From Paenibacillus sp. JQZ6Y-1 (GTDB taxonomy: Bacteria > Bacillota > Bacilli > Paenibacillales > Paenibacillaceae): DNA of 64,000 nucleotides. The stretch covers positions 620,001 to 684,000 of the forward strand of contig NZ_JBFDUZ010000001.1 of the NCBI RefSeq assembly GCF_040719145.1. Direction: 5' to 3'. Made by a program: the position numbers and the translations under genes. The notes beneath the pieces were generated by a model, which was not told where the DNA came from, searched no databases, and was given only the letters and a program-made list of their open reading frames with translations. Every line of letters starts with the position of its first letter. The first letter of the stretch is position 1. Below are positions 7,933-16,686 of the stretch, piece by piece.

Positions 7933-9054
7933 ACTTTGTTCAGCCATATCCATAATACTGCGTGCACATTCGGTTGGATTGTAACGATCAATCTGTTCCA
8001 GCTTGAGCTGACGCTGCGTAACAATAGCTTCGTAGTCGTGAATCAGTAGATCCATCCACTGGGCAACCACATCAAGCGATGTAATCGGTTCGCCCCAGCC
8101 TTGTTCTGTAAAGTACTGTGAATTTTGCTCCTCCTGCCCAGGAAGCGGGTTGTAAAAGAGCATCGGGATCGCCTTAGCGAGCCCTTCCGTACAGGTCATG
8201 CCACCCGGCTTTGTTACTAGCAGATCGGACACTTCCATTAATTTATCAATTTCTTTCGTATACTGGATCAAATGAATATTGTCGTGGTGGAATCGCCTGT
8301 CCTGTGCAGCGCGTTCATAAGCTTTGGTATTGCTACCAAAGCAGAAGATAAGCTGTGCATGGTCAGCAAAGCGCGCCAGATAGGTACTGACTACACTATC
8401 ACTCATTCCCCAGCCACCGCCCATTACCATGACCGTCGGCATATTCTTTAAGCCGAAGCGGCAGCGGATTTCCGCTTTACTCGGGTGTTCCCAGAAGTTC
8501 GGATGCACCGGAATACCAGTTACTTTAATTCGTGAACTTGGAATGCCGCGCATTTGCAGCTTAGATCGTACGCCTTCCGTAGATACGAGATAACGATCCA
8601 CTTCGGGATTGACCCATGTACCGTGCGCATCGTAGTCAGTAATGACCATACAGAGCGGTACATCCAGACCCAACCGTTTCAGTCGGGCGATCACCGCGCC
8701 AGGAATCGGATGGGTGCAGACAACCACGTCTGGACGCAGCTGACGAATCACATTTTGTGTATGGGTATAAAAGATACGGTGAAGCGCCAGTGTCGCCAGT
8801 CGATTGATCGAGCGCTTGTACTGGGTTTTGTACATCATCCGTATCAGCTTTGGCTGAGAGACAATTGTTTTTTTGTAGGCGGTGATAATGAGTGGCGCTA
8901 CTTTGGGATTGAGGAAACTGCCAAGCTCAAGCACCCGGGTCTGGATATTAGGCGAGATTTTACGTAAGCTGCTTGATAATGCGTAGGCAGCCTGTGTATG
9001 ACCTGAACCAAAACCTTCCGACAGAAGCAGCACTCTGTATTTTGTCACGTTCAT
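7918..9054 (-). CDS. MGDG synthase/UgtP-family glycosyltransferase
   Basis: A 378-residue GT-B glycosyltransferase. The N-terminal LLLSEGFGSGHTQAA motif is the acceptor-side signature of the MGDG synthase / UgtP family, and the C-terminal nucleotide-sugar site shows VTKPGGMTCTEGLA, with PLPGQEEQN after it. UgtP makes mono- and diglucosyl-diacylglycerol, the lipoteichoic acid anchor, at the inner face of the membrane. Length is close to B. subtilis UgtP. Paenibacillus-type genomes carry several paralogs, so the acceptor is not certain. The start ATG has AAAGGTG upstream. Its promoter region holds a TGTAA/TTACA palindrome like that near 10193. Confidence 0.85.
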   Translation of the reverse strand: MNVTKYRVLLLSEGFGSGHTQAAYALSSSLRKISPNIQTRVLELGSFLNPKVAPLIITAYKKTIVSQPKLIRMMYKTQYKRSINRLATLALHRIFYTHTQNVIRQLRPDVVVCTHPIPGAVIARLKRLGLDVPLCMVITDYDAHGTWVNPEVDRYLVSTEGVRSKLQMRGIPSSRIKVTGIPVHPNFWEHPSKAEIRCRFGLKNMPTVMVMGGGWGMSDSVVSTYLARFADHAQLIFCFGSNTKAYERAAQDRRFHHDNIHLIQYTKEIDKLMEVSDLLVTKPGGMTCTEGLAKAIPMLFYNPLPGQEEQNSQYFTEQGWGEPITSLDVVAQWMDLLIHDYEAIVTQRQLKLEQIDRYNPTECARSIMDMAEQSKVLT

Positions 9055-9124
9055 TTCACCTTTTCTGCAAGGTATTCTCTACATAGATTTGTGCCATGAT
9101 GTGTAGATGTCCTTGATGTCCATT

Positions 9125-9162
9125 CTGTAATATACCTGTAACATTATTACTGTAATGTTACA
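9125..9162. promoter_or_regulatory. Palindrome, possible operator of the glycosyltransferase gene
   Basis: TGTAACATTA (9137-9146) and TAATGTTACA (9153-9162) form a perfect inverted repeat with a 6-base spacer, and CTGTAATATA lies next to it at 9125-9134. It is between the PAP2 stop and the glycosyltransferase start. There is no T-run, so an operator fits better than a terminator. See also 10193-10219. Confidence 0.45.
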
Positions 9163-9171
9163 ATAACCCCT

Positions 9172-9699
9172 TTACGGCCATAATGCAACTGTACCGAAGG
9201 CTACGCCCGAGCCGATCAATGCACCGACCAGCACATCCGATGGATAATGCAGTCCAAGATACATTCTGGAAATACCAACCAGCAGAGCGATGGGTAGTAA
9301 CCATGCCATCGTCGTTATATCAGTTAGCATAAATGGAACAGTAACCGAGAAGATTGCTGTCGTATGCCCCGATGGGAAAGAATGGTCCGTCAATGGATTG
9401 CGGAAGGTGATCGTTTCCGGTATCGCCAAATACGGACGGATACGCGGATACAGCTTTTTGGCAATGGCAACCGGTATATGGCTGACTGCCAGTGCGATAG
9501 CTGCTTGTAAACCGGCAAGACTCCACGGTTGCGGAGCGAGCAGCCAGATTGCCAGCGTCGCAATGATCGTAAACGTAGCTCCGCCCAGATTCGTTAAGTA
9601 GTAAAAAAACAGGTTTAAAAATTGGTTATGGAGTCGAGTATTAAAGAATCTGAAAATATACTGCTCCACAGCTTGTAAGCGGATTAGAAACTGACGCAT
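9172..9699 (-). CDS. PAP2-family membrane phosphatase
   Basis: A 175-residue membrane protein with the three PAP2 phosphatase motifs: KKLYPRIRP (KX6RP), SFPSGHTT (PSGH) and SRMYLGLHYPSD (SRX5HX3D). About five transmembrane helices are visible. This family hydrolyses undecaprenyl pyrophosphate (BcrC/YodM type) or phosphatidic/phosphatidylglycerol phosphates at the outer face of the membrane. Small size and all catalytic residues fit an active undecaprenyl-PP or lipid phosphatase; the substrate is inferred. The ATG follows a GGGGGTC Shine-Dalgarno. It is upstream of, and in line with, the glycosyltransferase gene, with a 117-base gap carrying a palindrome. Confidence 0.88.
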   Translation of the reverse strand: MRQFLIRLQAVEQYIFRFFNTRLHNQFLNLFFYYLTNLGGATFTIIATLAIWLLAPQPWSLAGLQAAIALAVSHIPVAIAKKLYPRIRPYLAIPETITFRNPLTDHSFPSGHTTAIFSVTVPFMLTDITTMAWLLPIALLVGISRMYLGLHYPSDVLVGALIGSGVAFGTVALWP

Positions 9700-10535
9700 G
9701 AGAGACCCCCGTATAGATTGCCGTTTTTGGGCTTAAATTAATCATATTTTTATTCTTTAACCATTTCAAGCATTATAACGTTAACATTCGGTTAAATTGT
9801 CAATCCATCGTTCTTTTATCCTTGATCTACATAAGATCGTCATACAGACGTAACCGATGACATCCTTTGTTTAAACTTACCCGTTCAACCTGCAACTCAT
9901 TCATCAACCTGCTCACTATCATGAACGACGTGTGAGCAAGACATGTTGCAACAAGTGAGAAGGAAGGATTTTATGTTCACGAAAGTGACTGATTCAAGCG
10001 AAAATAATGCGTTTATAGATTGGCAGACCAAACAATGAACGGACACAAGCATCCTGTGCTGTGACCAGAATCGACTGAAGCGTAGTATAAATCACATTTT
10101 TTATATGTAAAAATGCGACTAAAGATTTAGAAAGCGAGCAAAACGACGTAAATCGAAGCTAAAACGATTTTTATTGTTATTCTGCAACATTCCTGTAATA
10201 TATTACGTATATATTACAGAGAATTTCGCGAATTAGTGGAAAATGTCGCTTTGACAAAAAAGCAAAAAGTGTGCAAAATCTTAATGTCCGCATCGGAAGG
10301 ATGTTAAATACGCACAATATTTGCGGAATACAGAATACTTCAGTCATAATGGAACAGGATGTAAAAGGCAGAGTATACAACAAACAAAAATGTACATCTC
10401 AATTTAAAAATCAACCATTTGAAAACAAACATGGTACTGCATGAAGAATGCAGTATACCAGCTGAACATGGATGAAACGTCAACAGACAGGTTTTAGGCT
10501 TTAATGGGTTCTACCAATGAAGGGGGTCACATATT
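9700..10535. other. 836-base intergenic region
   Basis: Divergent region between the PAP2 and GT2 genes. It is AT-rich and has no credible gene; a 68-codon leftward frame at 10177-10383 lacks a ribosome binding site and protein-like composition. The clear element in it is the palindrome at 10193-10219. The long leader suggests that the GT2 gene is under multi-input control. Confidence 0.6.
10193..10219. promoter_or_regulatory. Perfect palindrome, possible operator
   Basis: CTGTAATATA (10193-10202) and TATATTACAG (10210-10219) are perfect inverted arms with a 7-base spacer. CTGTAATATA also occurs at 9125-9134, in the control region of the UgtP-like gene. It lies 317 bases before the GT2 start. 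There is no T-run. Confidence 0.45.
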
Positions 10536-11795
10536 GTGATGGGTAATATCATGGACACAATCTTTATAGTACTGCAAATCGTACTGGCATTTATTGCAGT
10601 CTATCAGTTCGGGTTCTCGCTATTCGGTATTTTGAAACGGAAAAAGAGACCAGAACACGCACCGCAAAAATCATTCGCTATTCTGGTAGCAGCGCATAAC
10701 GAGGAACAGGTTATTGGCGCGTTAATGGAAAACCTGAAGCAGATGGATTATCCGAAAGAATTGTACGACGTATTCGTTATCTGTGATAACTGTACGGATA
10801 GCACAGCTGACATCGTGCGTAGTCACGGTATGAACGCATGCGTGCGTACGAACCCAACGCAGCGTGGTAAAGGCTATGCAATCGAGTGGATGCTGCGCGA
10901 ACTGTGGAGCATGGAGCGTCAATATGACGGTATCGTTATGTTTGATGCCGACAACCTGGCTGCACCAAACTTCCTGACTGAAATGAACAATGACATGTGC
11001 GAAGGCGCACGTGTAATTCAAGGTTATATCGATACAAAGAACCCAGAAGATTCTTGGATTACAGCCGCTTACGGTGTATCGTACTGGTACATCAACCGTC
11101 TGTGGCAGCTGTCCCGTCACAACCTGAACATGGCCAACTTCCTTGGTGGTACAGGAATGTGTTTTGAAAATGAACTGCTGAAAGAAATCGGCTGGGGCGC
11201 AACAAGCCTCGTAGAAGACCTTGAGTTTACCATGCGTTGTGCCGAAAAAGGCATTTATCCAAAATTCAGCTATGATGCCAAAGTATTTGATGAGAAGCCA
11301 CTGACATTCAAAGCGTCTTCCCGTCAACGTCTGCGCTGGATGCAAGGTCACTTTACTGTAGCACGTCGTTATTTCTTCCCACTGCTGTGGAAAAGTATGA
11401 AAGAAATGAACATCATCAAGTTTGACCTTGCGCTGTATAGCGTGAACGTGTACGTGGTACTGATCACGTTCCTGATGACCGCTGCGGTCTGGATCGATAC
11501 AGCGATTCTGGGTGGACCACACGTCGCTTCAATCTACAACTATCTGCCGCTGTGGGTAGCTTACGTAGCGATTGGTGCTAACGTAGTGACCTTCATTCTG
11601 GCGATGATGCTAGAAAAGGTCAAATCGTGGAAAGTGTACATGTACCTGCTACTGTTTCCAATCTACGGTCTGTCTTGGTGGCCAATTACGTTCTACGCGT
11701 TCTTCACACAGAACAACAAACAATGGAGCCACACCGAGCATACACGCGTTGTACGCATCGAAGAAGTACACGGCAGCAAACAAAGCACGCTGTAA
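10536..11795 (+). CDS. Membrane glycosyltransferase family 2 (BcsA-like)
   Basis: A 419-residue processive-type GT2. One N-terminal helix (residues about 8-30) is followed by the GT-A domain with AILVAAHNEEQVIGALME, the metal-binding DADN near residue 129, an acceptor-site ED (SLVEDLEFTMR) and QRLRW near 266-270 (QxxRW), then two to three C-terminal helices. D, DxD, ED and QxxRW together mark polymerising or lipid glycosyltransferases at the cytoplasmic face of the membrane. The product is unknown: exopolysaccharide, polyprenyl sugar or glycolipid are all possible. GTG at 10536 or ATG at 10539 both suit the GAAGGGGG ribosome site. A terminator follows at 11856. Confidence 0.85.
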   Translation: MMGNIMDTIFIVLQIVLAFIAVYQFGFSLFGILKRKKRPEHAPQKSFAILVAAHNEEQVIGALMENLKQMDYPKELYDVFVICDNCTDSTADIVRSHGMNACVRTNPTQRGKGYAIEWMLRELWSMERQYDGIVMFDADNLAAPNFLTEMNNDMCEGARVIQGYIDTKNPEDSWITAAYGVSYWYINRLWQLSRHNLNMANFLGGTGMCFENELLKEIGWGATSLVEDLEFTMRCAEKGIYPKFSYDAKVFDEKPLTFKASSRQRLRWMQGHFTVARRYFFPLLWKSMKEMNIIKFDLALYSVNVYVVLITFLMTAAVWIDTAILGGPHVASIYNYLPLWVAYVAIGANVVTFILAMMLEKVKSWKVYMYLLLFPIYGLSWWPITFYAFFTQNNKQWSHTEHTRVVRIEEVHGSKQSTL

Positions 11796-11855
11796 TACCG
11801 ATACCTATCTGACATTGCTCAGTATAGACATCATATGATATTCGGAATGGAAATG

Positions 11856-11896
11856 AAGAGGAATGTACTGGTTACTAGGTGCATTCCTCTTTTTTG
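11856..11896 (+). terminator. Rho-independent terminator
   Basis: AAGAGGAATGTAC (11856-11868) pairs with GTGCATTCCTCTT (11879-11891), one wobble, then six T. Ends the GT2 gene. Confidence 0.85.
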
Positions 11897-11988
11897 ATGT
11901 GAAATTAGTCTAGACAGCGTCAGCCGAGCCGATGCAATTAATCGTGTCGGTGTGCTATATAATACTCAAAATAAAATAGGCAAAGTGG

Positions 11989-12017
11989 TTGACGTGCTTG
12001 CTGACGCATGATATACT
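11989..12017 (+). promoter_or_regulatory. SigA-type promoter of infC-rpmI-rplT
   Basis: TTGACG (11989-11994) and TATACT (12012-12017) with an exact 17-base spacer. Transcription would start near 12024. Confidence 0.8.
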
Positions 12018-12023
12018 ATTCTA

Positions 12024-12186
12024 GTGTTTTGTGATACGACTAATGAATAAGAAGAAGCTTGTCTTCTCACCTGACCGATTCACATCGGCTGGTTCATTGA
12101 TCTCTATTTGAATGACAGTGCGTCTGTCATTAACAATTTGCTGATCAAGGGATGCAGGTGATGAGACCTGCATCCCTTTTATTTTT
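12024..12186 (+). promoter_or_regulatory. L20-type leader with attenuator
   Basis: The leader of infC ends in a strong terminator: GGGATGCAGGT (12149-12159) pairs with ACCTGCATCCC (12166-12176), followed by TTTTATTTTT, 40 bases before the infC start. In Bacillus the equivalent leader binds ribosomal protein L20, which then promotes termination and autoregulates infC-rpmI-rplT. Upstream segments form further hairpins. Function is inferred from position and the terminator. Confidence 0.8.
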
Positions 12187-12226
12187 CCAAATAGCATTGT
12201 CTATCATAATGTGGAGGTGGAAGGTT

Positions 12227-12739
12227 ATTAGTAAGGAACATATGATCAACGAAGAAATCCGGGGCAAAGAAGTGCGCCTGGTAGGTGCTGACGGTGAACA
12301 AATCGGAATCACGCCAACTCGCGAAGCGTTGCAAATGGCAATCGATCTGAATCTGGATCTGGTTAACGTTGCTCCTCAAGCGAAACCTCCGGTCTGCCGG
12401 ATTATGGACTACGGCAAGTTCCGTTACGAGCAACAAAAGAAAGAAAAAGAAGCGCGTAAAAATCAGAAGATTGTTGAACTGAAAGAAATTCGCTTCCATG
12501 CCAATACGGAGGAACATGATTATCAAACAAAACTCCGTAATGTAGTGAAATTTCTTAATAATGGCGACAAGGTGAAATGCTCGGTCCGCTTCCGCGGTCG
12601 CGAGATTGCACATGCAAATATTGGTCAAAGAGTCTTGGAACGTGTAAGAGATGAAGTTGCAGATATCTGTACTGTTGAGCGCCAACCGAAACTGGAAGGC
12701 CGCAGCATGATTATGATCTTGGCGCCGAAAAATAACTAA
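12227..12739 (+). CDS. infC: Translation initiation factor IF-3 (AUU start)
   Basis: A 170-residue IF-3 when read from an ATT at 12227, or 165 residues from the ATG at 12242. GGAGGTGG ends 6 bases before the ATT, while the ATG lies too far away at 21 bases, so the rare AUU start known for infC in many bacteria is preferred. N-terminal domain: MINEEIRGKEVRLVGADG; linker Lys-rich (QQKKEKEARKNQK); C-terminal domain with SVRFRGREIAHANIG. IF-3 binds the 30S subunit and rejects non-initiator codons; its own AUU start is the basis of its autoregulation. First gene of the operon with L35 and L20. Confidence 0.95.
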   Translation: MSKEHMINEEIRGKEVRLVGADGEQIGITPTREALQMAIDLNLDLVNVAPQAKPPVCRIMDYGKFRYEQQKKEKEARKNQKIVELKEIRFHANTEEHDYQTKLRNVVKFLNNGDKVKCSVRFRGREIAHANIGQRVLERVRDEVADICTVERQPKLEGRSMIMILAPKNN

Positions 12740-12752
12740 GGGGGATATTCAA

Positions 12753-12953
12753 ATGCCTAAAATGAAAACTCATAGCAGTTTGAAAGGTCGCTTCAAAATT
12801 ACAGGAACAGGTAAAGTAAAACGCCATAAAGCGTTCAAAAACCACCTGCTGTCCCACAAATCCAAACGTCAAAAACGCGTACTGGGTACTAGCCCAATGA
12901 TGGCTGCTGGTGACGTAAGACGTTTGAAACAAGGTCTGGCTAATCTTAAATAA
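12753..12953 (+). CDS. rpmI: Ribosomal protein L35 (bL35)
   Basis: A 66-residue basic protein beginning MPKMKTHSSLKGRFKITGTG, with KRHKAFKNHLLSHKSKRQKR, the standard bL35 pattern and length. It starts at an ATG preceded by AAGGGGG, 13 bases after the infC stop. It is the middle gene of infC-rpmI-rplT and is part of the 50S subunit. Confidence 0.97.
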   Translation: MPKMKTHSSLKGRFKITGTGKVKRHKAFKNHLLSHKSKRQKRVLGTSPMMAAGDVRRLKQGLANLK

Positions 12954-12979
12954 TTTAATTTTCCGGGAGGGTTTATAAT

Positions 12980-13339
12980 ATGGCACGAGTAAAAGGCGGA
13001 TTCGTCACACGTCGTAAACATAAGAAATATCTGAAACTTGCAAAAGGTTACTTCGGTTCCAAACACCGTATTTTCAAAACTGCAAAAGAACAGGTTAACA
13101 AATCCCTGGTCTACGCATACCGTGACCGTCGTCAAACAAAACGTAACTTCCGCAGACTGTGGATCGTACGTATTAACGCAGCAGCACGTCTGAACGGTCT
13201 GTCTTACAACAAACTGATGCACGGTCTGAAACTGGCTGGCGTGAACATCAACCGTAAAATGCTGGCTGAACTGGCAGTGAACGATGTAACAGCGTTCAAC
13301 TCCCTGGCAACCGTAGCAAAAGAAAAAATCAACGCGTAA
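12980..13339 (+). CDS. rplT: Ribosomal protein L20 (bL20)
   Basis: A 119-residue L20 with the expected basic N-terminal arm ([20 protein letters not shown]) and [18 protein letters not shown] in the globular half. It binds 23S rRNA early in 50S assembly and, in Bacillus, the operon leader to shut off its own synthesis. A GGGAGGG Shine-Dalgarno precedes the ATG. Last gene of the operon, closed by a terminator at 13359. Confidence 0.97.
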   Translation: MARVKGGFVTRRKHKKYLKLAKGYFGSKHRIFKTAKEQVNKSLVYAYRDRRQTKRNFRRLWIVRINAAARLNGLSYNKLMHGLKLAGVNINRKMLAELAVNDVTAFNSLATVAKEKINA

Positions 13340-13358
13340 GTCATTACGTGTCCCAAAG

Positions 13359-13390
13359 AGAGTCTCTGTATATGCAGGGACTCTTTTTTT
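13359..13390 (+). terminator. Rho-independent terminator of rplT
   Basis: AGAGTCTCTG (13359-13368) pairs with CAGGGACTCT (13375-13384), one wobble, then seven T. Confidence 0.88.
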
Positions 13391-13881
13391 GGGGATGGAT
13401 ATGCGAATAGAGCGCTGAAACATTTAGAGCATACAGCCGATAATAGATACAGGTCATACAATCACAGCATCATTCGGAATGACACCTGTATAATAGGAAG
13501 GAATACAAAGCGATGGTGCAATACAATGTTGCAAACGTTGCTTGTTCTTTATGAAAATGCTGCAAACCTTACATACAATATAGTGATTTAGCGCGTTAAA
13601 ACACAATCGTTATGCAGATGTAATAGTTTTTCTCACATGAAGCTTACATAAATTAGTAAAATCGAACAATATAAAGCGCTTTCTTAGTGTGCGGTATAAA
13701 TTAATTGACCATTTGTTATTAAAATAGTAGATTTTCCTACCACATGATTGTATAATCGGTTCAGTGACTATTGAATCTGTCCGCAAAACGAATGTTTTTA
13801 TGCTGAAAAGGGTAAAATGTTCGTGTTTTAACAGAAAGAAGACAGACGCATAGTTGATACTTTTAAGGGGGAAAAAGATAC
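13391..13881. other. Intergenic region before nupN
   Basis: 491 bases, AT-rich, without a gene. A likely promoter, TTGACC (13705-13710), 17 bases, TAGATT (13728-13733), lies about 150 bases before nupN. A TATAAT at 13751 may be a second -10. I looked for a purine riboswitch and did not find one. Confidence 0.5.
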
Positions 13882-14922
13882 ATGAAGAAGGTCTATTCAC
13901 TTTCGCTGATCATGGTACTGGCACTGTCCGTATTCTTGGCAGCATGCGGTAACAAAAGCGACTCCACAAACAATGCAAGCAACGGAACATCCGGAAGCGG
14001 CGGTTCTAGCGACGTAAAAATCGGTATGGTTACTGACGTAGGCGGCGTGAATGACAAATCCTTTAACCAATCTGCTTGGGAAGCACTGCAAAAAGTGCAA
14101 ACTGGCGGTAAGGCAAGCGTAAAATATCTGCAAAGTAAATCGGATCAGGATTATATTCCAAACCTGAACCAATTTGTTAAAGACGGCTACGCTCTGACAT
14201 GGGGTATCGGCTTCAACCTGGCAGACGCAATCAACACGGTTGCTAAGCAAAACCCTGATTCCAAACTGGCGATCATCGACAGTGTGGTAGATCAACCAAA
14301 CGTAAAATCCGTAACATTTGCGGAAAATGAAGGTTCCTTCCTCGTTGGCGTAATTGCCGGCAAAATGACAAAAACAAACAAAATCGGTTTTGTAGGCGGC
14401 GAGAAAAGCCCGCTGATCCAGCGTTTTGAAGCTGGTTTCAAAGCTGGTATCCAAGCTGTAAATCCTGACGCAACTCTGCAAGTGAACTACGCTGGTGCGT
14501 TTGACAAACCAGACGTTGGTAAATCTGCAGCAGCTACACTGTACAACGATGGCGTAGACATTATCTTCCACGCTGCTGGCGCTACAGGTACTGGCGTATT
14601 TAACGAAGCAAGCGCTCGTGTAAACGCAGGTCAACAAGTATGGGTTATCGGTGTCGACAAAGACCAATCGCTGGAATTCGGCGACAAAGTAACTCTGACT
14701 TCCATGATCAAACGCGTAGATACTGCGGTTGAGAAAGTTTCCCAAGAAGTAATCGACGGTACATTCAAAGGCGGTACGGAAACACTGGGTCTGAAAGATG
14801 ACGGCGTAGGCGTTGCCGACACTTCCAGCAAAAACGTTCCTGCTGACGTACTGAAACTGGTTGATGAGTACAAAGCAAAAATCATCAGCGGCGAAGTGAA
14901 AGTACCAGATACCGTTCAATAA
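13882..14922 (+). CDS. nupN: BMP-family nucleoside-binding lipoprotein
   Basis: A 346-residue solute-binding lipoprotein. The signal peptide ends in a lipobox (SVFLAAC, Cys22), followed by a Ser/Gly/Asn-rich tether. The mature part matches the Bmp/TmpC (PnrA) family: IGMVTDVGGVNDKSFNQSAW, GVIAGKMTKTNKIGFVGG, and IFHAAGATGTGVFNEA. PnrA-type proteins bind purine nucleosides; B. subtilis NupN (YufN) feeds a guanosine importer, and the three genes downstream match NupO, NupP and NupQ. GGGGG precedes the ATG. A 12-bp hairpin after the stop may make this product more abundant than the permease subunits. Confidence 0.88.
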   Translation: MKKVYSLSLIMVLALSVFLAACGNKSDSTNNASNGTSGSGGSSDVKIGMVTDVGGVNDKSFNQSAWEALQKVQTGGKASVKYLQSKSDQDYIPNLNQFVKDGYALTWGIGFNLADAINTVAKQNPDSKLAIIDSVVDQPNVKSVTFAENEGSFLVGVIAGKMTKTNKIGFVGGEKSPLIQRFEAGFKAGIQAVNPDATLQVNYAGAFDKPDVGKSAAATLYNDGVDIIFHAAGATGTGVFNEASARVNAGQQVWVIGVDKDQSLEFGDKVTLTSMIKRVDTAVEKVSQEVIDGTFKGGTETLGLKDDGVGVADTSSKNVPADVLKLVDEYKAKIISGEVKVPDTVQ

Positions 14923-14947
14923 TAGAATTGGCATCACATATGGATAT

Positions 14948-14982
14948 AACAACAAGGCTGGTTAACCACTAGCCTTGTTGTT
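14948..14982 (+). terminator. Hairpin between nupN and nupO, possible partial terminator
   Basis: AACAACAAGGCT (14948-14959) pairs perfectly with AGCCTTGTTGTT (14971-14982). The T-tract after it is interrupted (TTACG), so leaky termination or mRNA 3' end protection is more likely than a full stop. Confidence 0.5.
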
Positions 14983-15147
14983 ACGTCTATAGATAAAAAA
15001 GAGTTTTTTCAACATATATGGATATGATTGGATATGGATGGATGAAATGATGACAGTGGTTGCAGGATTTAACTGAGCAACAGCCGAACATATACAGATG
15101 TGAAGCCATACTATACGGATAATCAATTTGCTTATAAGGGTGATTTA

Positions 15148-16686
15148 ATGAATACAGCAACCCCTGTTGTAGAGTTGAAACAAATTACAAAACGCTTCCC
15201 CGGCATCGTTGCCAACGATTCGATTAGTCTCAAACTGTTCAAAGGCGAGATTCACGCGCTGCTAGGCGAGAATGGTGCGGGCAAGTCCACACTGATGAAT
15301 ATCGTATTCGGTCTGTATCAGCCAGATGAAGGCGGTATTGAGGTGGATGGCAAGCCTGTCCTGATCGATAGTCCGAACAAGGCAATTGAATTGGGCATCG
15401 GAATGGTCCATCAGCATTTCAAGCTGGTACAGCCATTCACTGTTACCGAGAATATTATTCTGGGCTCGGAACCGAAAAAGGGCGCCAGAATCAATTATAA
15501 AAAAGCAACGGAAGAAATCCGCAAGCTATCTGAGCAATACGGTCTACGCGTCGATCCGAACGCCAAAATCCATGACATTTCCGTCGGGATGCAGCAGCGT
15601 GTCGAGATCCTGAAGACACTGTACCGTGGCGCTGATATTCTGATCTTTGATGAGCCGACTGCCGTACTGACACCGCAAGAGATTTCTGAACTGATGGACA
15701 TTATGCAGCGTCTGATCAAAGAGGGTAAGTCGATCATTCTGATTACGCATAAACTCAAAGAGATTATGCAGATCGCTGACACGGTAACGATTATTCGTCG
15801 CGGTAAAGTGATTGATACGGTCAAAAAATCCGAAACATCGCCGCAGGAACTGGCTGAGAAAATGGTCGGTCGCAACGTTAGCTTCAAAGTCGACAAAGTA
15901 CCAGCAACGCCGGGCGAAGTAGTTATGGAAATGCAGCATATCGTTTCCAAAAACAAAGATGGCATGTCTGTATTGAACGAACTGAATTTGCATGTCAAAG
16001 CTGGTGAGATTCTCGGCATTGCCGGAGTCGATGGTAACGGTCAAAGTGAGCTGATTGAAGCGTTAACTGGTCTTCGTCATGTGGATGGCGGCAAAATCAT
16101 GTTACACGGCAAAGACATTACCAATCTGACGCCGCGTAAAATTACCGAATCGGGCGTTGCCCATATTCCAGAAGACCGTCACAAACACGGTCTCGTGCTG
16201 GACTTCTCAGTCAGCGAAAATATGGTACTCGAAACGTATTACAAACAGCCATACAACAAAAATGGCTTTATGCAATATGATGAAGTCGATAAAAAGTCAC
16301 AGCGTCTGGTGGACGCTTTTGACGTGCGTACGCCAAGCATTCATACGATGGCGCGCTCACTGTCTGGTGGTAACCAGCAGAAGGCAATTATCGCACGTGA
16401 AATCGATAAAAACCCTGATCTGCTCGTAGCAGCACAGCCAACGCGCGGTCTGGATGTCGGTGCGATTGAGTTTGTCCAAAAGCAGCTGATTGCTCAGCGT
16501 GACCAAGGAAAAGCAGTATTGCTCATTTCGTTTGAGCTAGATGAAATTTTGAACGTTTCCGACCGGATTGCTGTTATTTATGAAGGTCAAATTGTAGGTG
16601 AAGTGCTGCCGGAACAAACCAATGATCAGGAATTGGGCTTAATGATGGCGGGAAGCACCGTAAAGAGAGGTGCAGTCCATGAATAA
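15148..16686 (+). CDS. nupO: Nucleoside ABC importer, ATP-binding protein
   Basis: A 512-residue protein with two fused ABC domains, as in sugar and nucleoside importers. Domain 1: Walker [10 protein letters not shown] near residue 44, Walker [14 protein letters not shown]; its signature is degenerate ([12 protein letters not shown]). Domain 2: the Walker A-like GVDGNGQSE lacks the usual Lys, signature [14 protein letters not shown], then [11 protein letters not shown]. Such asymmetry is normal for this family. It powers uptake through the NupP and NupQ permeases. The ATG at 15148 has AAGGGTG upstream; an in-frame ATG at 15100 lacks one. The stop overlaps the start of nupP by 8 bases. Confidence 0.9.
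   Translation: MNTATPVVELKQITKRFPGIVANDSISLKLFKGEIHALLGENGAGKSTLMNIVFGLYQPDEGGIEVDGKPVLIDSPNKAIELGIGMVHQHFKLVQPFTVTENIILGSEPKKGARINYKKATEEIRKLSEQYGLRVDPNAKIHDISVGMQQRVEILKTLYRGADILIFDEPTAVLTPQEISELMDIMQRLIKEGKSIILITHKLKEIMQIADTVTIIRRGKVIDTVKKSETSPQELAEKMVGRNVSFKVDKVPATPGEVVMEMQHIVSKNKDGMSVLNELNLHVKAGEILGIAGVDGNGQSELIEALTGLRHVDGGKIMLHGKDITNLTPRKITESGVAHIPEDRHKHGLVLDFSVSENMVLETYYKQPYNKNGFMQYDEVDKKSQRLVDAFDVRTPSIHTMARSLSGGNQQKAIIAREIDKNPDLLVAAQPTRGLDVGAIEFVQKQLIAQRDQGKAVLLISFELDEILNVSDRIAVIYEGQIVGEVLPEQTNDQELGLMMAGSTVKRGAVHE

Noticed and set aside
10177-10383. 68-codon leftward frame in the PAP2-GT2 intergenic region
   Set aside because: No Shine-Dalgarno, an unlikely composition, and it overlaps the perfect palindrome.
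13391-13881. Purine riboswitch before nupN
   Set aside because: The conserved core pattern of the purine aptamer could not be found in this leader.
13897-14955. A 352-codon minus-strand frame over nupN
   Set aside because: It covers a firm lipoprotein gene, is Cys/Phe-rich in an unlikely way, and comes from third-position bias of the plus strand.
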